From assembly GCA_030706405.1 (NCBI GenBank), contig JAUZOO010000010.1:124001-188000 (forward strand): a DNA stretch of 64,000 nt, read 5' to 3'. Both the position numbers and the translations under genes were made by a program. Numbering within the stretch: position 1 is the first letter of the stretch; each line of letters begins with the position of its first letter. The notes beneath the pieces are model-generated. The model searched no databases. It was not told where the DNA came from and saw only the letters and a program-made list of their open reading frames with translations. This document shows positions 61,195-64,000 of this stretch, piece after piece. The stretch is from Bacteroidota bacterium. GTDB lineage: Bacteria > Bacteroidota > Bacteroidia > Bacteroidales > JAAUTT01.

Positions 61195-61204
61195 TAAATT
61201 TATC

Positions 61205-61987
61205 ATGAATAACCTTATCGCATCCAATATAAGACATCTCCGTAAGGTGAAGGGACTAACGCAAGACCAGCTTGCCGATAAGATTGGCGTAAACCGCGCT
61301 ATGATAGGCTCCTACGAGGAAGGTCGCGCCGTACCCAAGCTTCCGGTTATGCAAAATATATCGCATTATTTCGGAATTAGCATAGACTTGTTGATAAACA
61401 ATGATTTGAGTAATATTCCAGACGGAGGCGATTCACTGCCCATTGATGCGAAAGGAGCTAATTTACGGGTAGTCTCCACCATTGTGGACAGGGATGATAA
61501 CGAGCTTATTACGCTTGTCCCGGCCAAAGCATCGGCGGGGTATCTCAATGGTTATGCCGATCCGGATTATGTTGACACGTTGCCCCGCTTTTCGTTACCT
61601 TTTCAGGAACTGGCTAAAGAGCGTACGTACCGGGCTTTTCAGATTAATGGCGATAGCATGGATCCGATTCCTTCGGGTGCGTATATTATCACCGAATATG
61701 TTCAGGATTGGCACGATATTAAAGACGGAAAGACTTATGTGTTGGTAACCCGCGATGAAGGTGTGGTTTATAAACGTGTGTTTTTGCATCCGAGCGGAGA
61801 GCTGTATTTAAAATCGGATAATCCCCAATACGAAACGTATAGCGTTCATCTTAACCGGATGCTTGAAGTATGGAAGGCCGTGGGGTATATTTGCACGAAA
61901 CTCCCCGAGCCTGATGCTGTGAGCCTTAGTAAATTATCGGCAATTGTGATGGAGATGAAACGGGAGATGGACGAGTTGAAGAGATGA
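61205..61987 (+). CDS. LexA-like XRE/S24 transcriptional regulator
   Basis: A 260-aa regulator. XRE-type helix-turn-helix (LIASNIRHLRKVKGLTQDQLADKIGVNRAMIGSYEEGRA, about 3-40) is joined to a LexA/signal-peptidase-like domain. The catalytic Ser151 is in INGDSMDPIPSGAYI and Lys190 in VVYKRVFLHPSGELYLKSDN. The Ala111-Gly112 pair (KASAGYL) is a possible self-cleavage site. The ORF-track start at 61046 is 53 residues early; MNNLIASN is the natural start. Divergent from the rSAM repair gene, which suggests DNA-damage control. Confidence 0.9.
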   Translation: MNNLIASNIRHLRKVKGLTQDQLADKIGVNRAMIGSYEEGRAVPKLPVMQNISHYFGISIDLLINNDLSNIPDGGDSLPIDAKGANLRVVSTIVDRDDNELITLVPAKASAGYLNGYADPDYVDTLPRFSLPFQELAKERTYRAFQINGDSMDPIPSGAYIITEYVQDWHDIKDGKTYVLVTRDEGVVYKRVFLHPSGELYLKSDNPQYETYSVHLNRMLEVWKAVGYICTKLPEPDAVSLSKLSAIVMEMKREMDELKR

Positions 61988-61996
61988 GCGCAGTTG

Positions 61997-62062
61997 TCAT
62001 TCCGGGCTTGTCCTGGAATCCTTTTCAAAAAAGACAAGGATTCCGGCCTGCGCCGGAATGAC
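61997..62062. repeat. Nested inverted repeat of the gtcattccgg family
   Basis: GTCATTCCGG...CCGGAATGAC outside and GGAATCCTT...AAGGATTCC inside, loop around caaaaaag. Same word family as the tract at 41594. Lies between convergent genes and probably terminates both. Confidence 0.7.
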
Positions 62063-62073
62063 AATTGATGAGG

Positions 62074-63747
62074 CTATTTTAAAACAACACCGGCCTTAAC
62101 ATCGCCTTCAACTACAAAATTGTGAGATGTAAGTTCGGTTCCAATCTTTTTAAGATTAACTTTTTCGGTTTCTTTACCCGAAACTTTTATGAATTTTCCG
62201 GGGCCTTTGCCTGTAATATTTTCCAGATCAACGTTTTTGCTATTGTTAATGGCAGCAATGTCTCCTTTCGAAATTTCAAGGTTTACGTTTTTCAAGTGTA
62301 TGTCCTGACCTTCAATGCAAGATAATCCGGTTGTCGCTTTAATTGAAATGTTTTCGAGGTTTATGTTGCGGATATACATTTCGGGCAAACCTTGCAGAAA
62401 AATGGCCCGTTGAGCTCCGTTGCACGAGATATTCTTTACATAAAGGTTGCGGAACTGGGGAGTTCCTTCGTTGACTGCCGGAAATTTATCAGTTGGCGCG
62501 GGCTTTTCCGTTTGTTTTTCGTCGGCTTCCGGAACCGGTGAAGTTCCGCCATAGTACATGTCGAAACCTATGGCATCGGCAGGTATGTTAATCATCGAAA
62601 TGTCTGAAATATAGATGTTTTCTACGATTCCACCACGTCCGCGGGTAGTTTTAAAACGTAACCCGATGTCGGTACCAAGAAATGTACAATTGGAAACGTA
62701 CAGGTTACGCACGCCACCCGACATTTCGCTGCCAATAACAAATCCGCCATGACCGTGATAAACCTCACAATTGCTGATGACAAACAATTCGGTAGGCTTA
62801 TTGCGTTTTCGGCCTTCTTCGTTTTTGCCCGATTTGATGCAAAGTGCATCGTCACCAACATCGAAAGTGCAGTTGGTTACGGTTCCAATGCGGCACGATT
62901 CAATGTCGATACCATCGCCATTCTGGGCATACCACGGGTTGGAAACATTGACGTTACGCATGGTAAAATGTTCGCACATGAGCGGATGAACGCACCAACT
63001 CGGAGAATTTTGAAATGTAACGCCGTCGAGCAGTACATTTTTGCAACCTACCAGTCCAATCATCACCGGACGTAGAAAGTCCTTGATAGCTTCGTAATCT
63101 TCTATTTTAGCATTAGGGCCGAGGTAGCCGGCTTCCTGGGTGTTGTATCCTTTCAACGATTTTTCGCTGGGGTACCAGGTGTTTCCACTTTTATCAACAA
63201 CTCCGCCCGATTTTATAAGGTTAGTCCATTGCGTTTGAGTGAGCTTCGATTTTTTTACCGGACGCCATGCATCGCCGGCTCCATTGATAACACCACCTCC
63301 GGTTATGGCAATATTCTCGGCATTTTCGGCGCTTACGGGTGCCTGACAACGAACGGTTCTTAAGCCTTCGAAATACGAATTGACCAGCGGATAATCGTTG
63401 ATATCACGGCTGAAAAGAACAAGCGCTCCCTTAACTAAATGCAGGTTTACATTGCTTCTTAGTACAATGGGTCCGGTAACCCATAGTCCGGAGGGAATGT
63501 AAACTACACCTCCTCCATTTTTGGCGCAGGCCTCAATAGCGTTGTTTATTGCTTTTGTGTTTAGCGTAATGCCGTCATTGATAGCTCCAAATTTTTTGAT
63601 ATTAAATGTATCTGTTTTAAAAACAGGCACATTTACCTGGGGCATTTCAAAGGGAAGTTTCTCTGCAATATTCTGAGCCGTACAGCTAAAAGCAATGCTG
63701 ACGGTTAGCACGAACGAAGCTAGCCCAACTTTTTTTTTCCTATTCAT
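62074..63747 (-). CDS. GH28 polygalacturonase-type pectinase
   Basis: A 557-aa exported enzyme (signal peptide to about 25, AFSCTAQN). Right-handed beta-helix with the GH28 catalytic signs: NGDGIDIESC (NxD), DVGDDALCIKSGKN (DD), YHGHGGFVIGSEMSGG (G-H-G) and LRFKTTRGRGG (R-x-K). KFGAINDGITLNTKAINNAIEAC is the usual GH28 start. The insert with polar linker (PVPEADEKQTEKPAPTDKF) is longer than in fungal enzymes, as in Bacteroidota GH28. Separate from the xylan locus; targets pectin. Confidence 0.93.
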   Translation of the reverse strand: MNRKKKVGLASFVLTVSIAFSCTAQNIAEKLPFEMPQVNVPVFKTDTFNIKKFGAINDGITLNTKAINNAIEACAKNGGGVVYIPSGLWVTGPIVLRSNVNLHLVKGALVLFSRDINDYPLVNSYFEGLRTVRCQAPVSAENAENIAITGGGVINGAGDAWRPVKKSKLTQTQWTNLIKSGGVVDKSGNTWYPSEKSLKGYNTQEAGYLGPNAKIEDYEAIKDFLRPVMIGLVGCKNVLLDGVTFQNSPSWCVHPLMCEHFTMRNVNVSNPWYAQNGDGIDIESCRIGTVTNCTFDVGDDALCIKSGKNEEGRKRNKPTELFVISNCEVYHGHGGFVIGSEMSGGVRNLYVSNCTFLGTDIGLRFKTTRGRGGIVENIYISDISMINIPADAIGFDMYYGGTSPVPEADEKQTEKPAPTDKFPAVNEGTPQFRNLYVKNISCNGAQRAIFLQGLPEMYIRNINLENISIKATTGLSCIEGQDIHLKNVNLEISKGDIAAINNSKNVDLENITGKGPGKFIKVSGKETEKVNLKKIGTELTSHNFVVEGDVKAGVVLK

Positions 63748-63838
63748 CCTTCTTAAATTATTGTTTGTACTAGTATAGTTTCGGCAGGCTCTGCAATTTT
63801 CTTGCCAGATACTGCGCCATGATTTGTCTGTCAGAATG

Positions 63839-63846
63839 CAAAACTA
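63839..63846 (-). promoter_or_regulatory. Putative promoter of the GH28 gene
   Basis: TAGTTTTG on the minus strand (exact TAnnTTTG) with CTTG 18 bp upstream (63865-63868), 92 bp before the GH28 start. Confidence 0.5.
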
Positions 63847-63942
63847 CAATAATTGGAGTTTATACCAAGTGCTGCAAGATGCTGAATCTGAATGTTTACA
63901 ACGAAAACTCATTAAGAGAGTTGCTGTAAAATTGTCTTCGAA

Positions 63943-64000
63943 TTATCTTTCTTTTTCCGGATTCCATCCATTTAAAACTTTTTCGATGGAATAATCTGCA
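63943..64000 (-). CDS. Partial CDS: C-terminus of a gene running off the right edge
   Basis: Reading the minus strand from the window end in one frame gives ADYSIEKVLNGWNPEKER then TAA. The composition is protein-like, and the gene would be upstream of and in line with the GH28 gene. Only 18 codons are visible, so this is tentative. Confidence 0.4.
   Translation of the reverse strand, partial: ADYSIEKVLNGWNPEKER

Noticed and set aside
61046-61204. N-terminal extension of the LexA-like regulator
   Set aside because: It overlaps the divergent rSAM gene and lies upstream of the promoter box at 61183; the HTH protein starts at 61205.

Overview
The window reads as a chromosome segment of a Bacteroidota bacterium, most likely of the Bacteroidales type. 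The evidence is: SusC/SusD pairs and a hybrid two-component sensor; repeated -7 boxes of the form TAnnTTTG in front of genes; few recognisable Shine-Dalgarno sequences; and the Bacteroidota gene families lptB, GGGtGRT protein, DUF2582 winged helix and SASA esterase. The genus cannot be named from the sequence alone. No rRNA, tRNA, CRISPR array or intact transposase was found.

Layout. 1-386 is a gene-free array of eight 42-bp units, each built around the dyad ATCC-N8-GGAT. 689-12401 holds housekeeping genes: a CarboxypepD_reg envelope protein, lptB, tatC, recQ, a cluster of bifunctional nuclease, CNT nucleoside transporter and OppC-like permease, rplU-rpmA, serS and a small secreted TonB-C-like protein. 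12525-19313 is a complete trpEGDCFBA operon. It is preceded by a 23-codon leader peptide with three consecutive Trp codons and an intrinsic terminator, a textbook attenuator that the ORF track does not list. 19434-27654 holds a DMT transporter, a CDF metal exporter, ogt, a cupin, an FMN-binding protein, an endonuclease Q-like PHP domain fused to a UvrD helicase, a LOG-family hydrolase and thioredoxin. 27954-36354 holds a lipoprotein, a carboxyltransferase/biotin-carrier pair, an arsRCM-acr3 operon with a perfect dyad operator, a C_GCAxxG_C_C protein and the GGGtGRT/NifU-like pair.

37271-59590 is a xylan utilisation locus. The HTCS sensor (37271) probably senses xylo-oligosaccharides and drives GH3 beta-xylosidase, SusC and SusD, a surface GH10 xylanase carrying an internal carbohydrate-binding module, a GH35-like enzyme, a tiny Cys-rich secreted protein, an acetyl-esterase, a second GH10 and a GH115 alpha-glucuronidase. 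Together these could bind, cut, import, deacetylate, remove (methyl)glucuronic acid from and finally hydrolyse acetylated glucuronoxylan. Two 68-aa winged-helix paralogues (36774 and 59642) bracket the locus. The right end has a radical SAM DNA-repair-type protein divergent from a LexA-like regulator, a GH28 pectinase and the probable C-terminus of a further gene.

Many intergenic spaces carry short palindromic or tandem degenerate repeats of several families, which seem to be a general feature of this genome.
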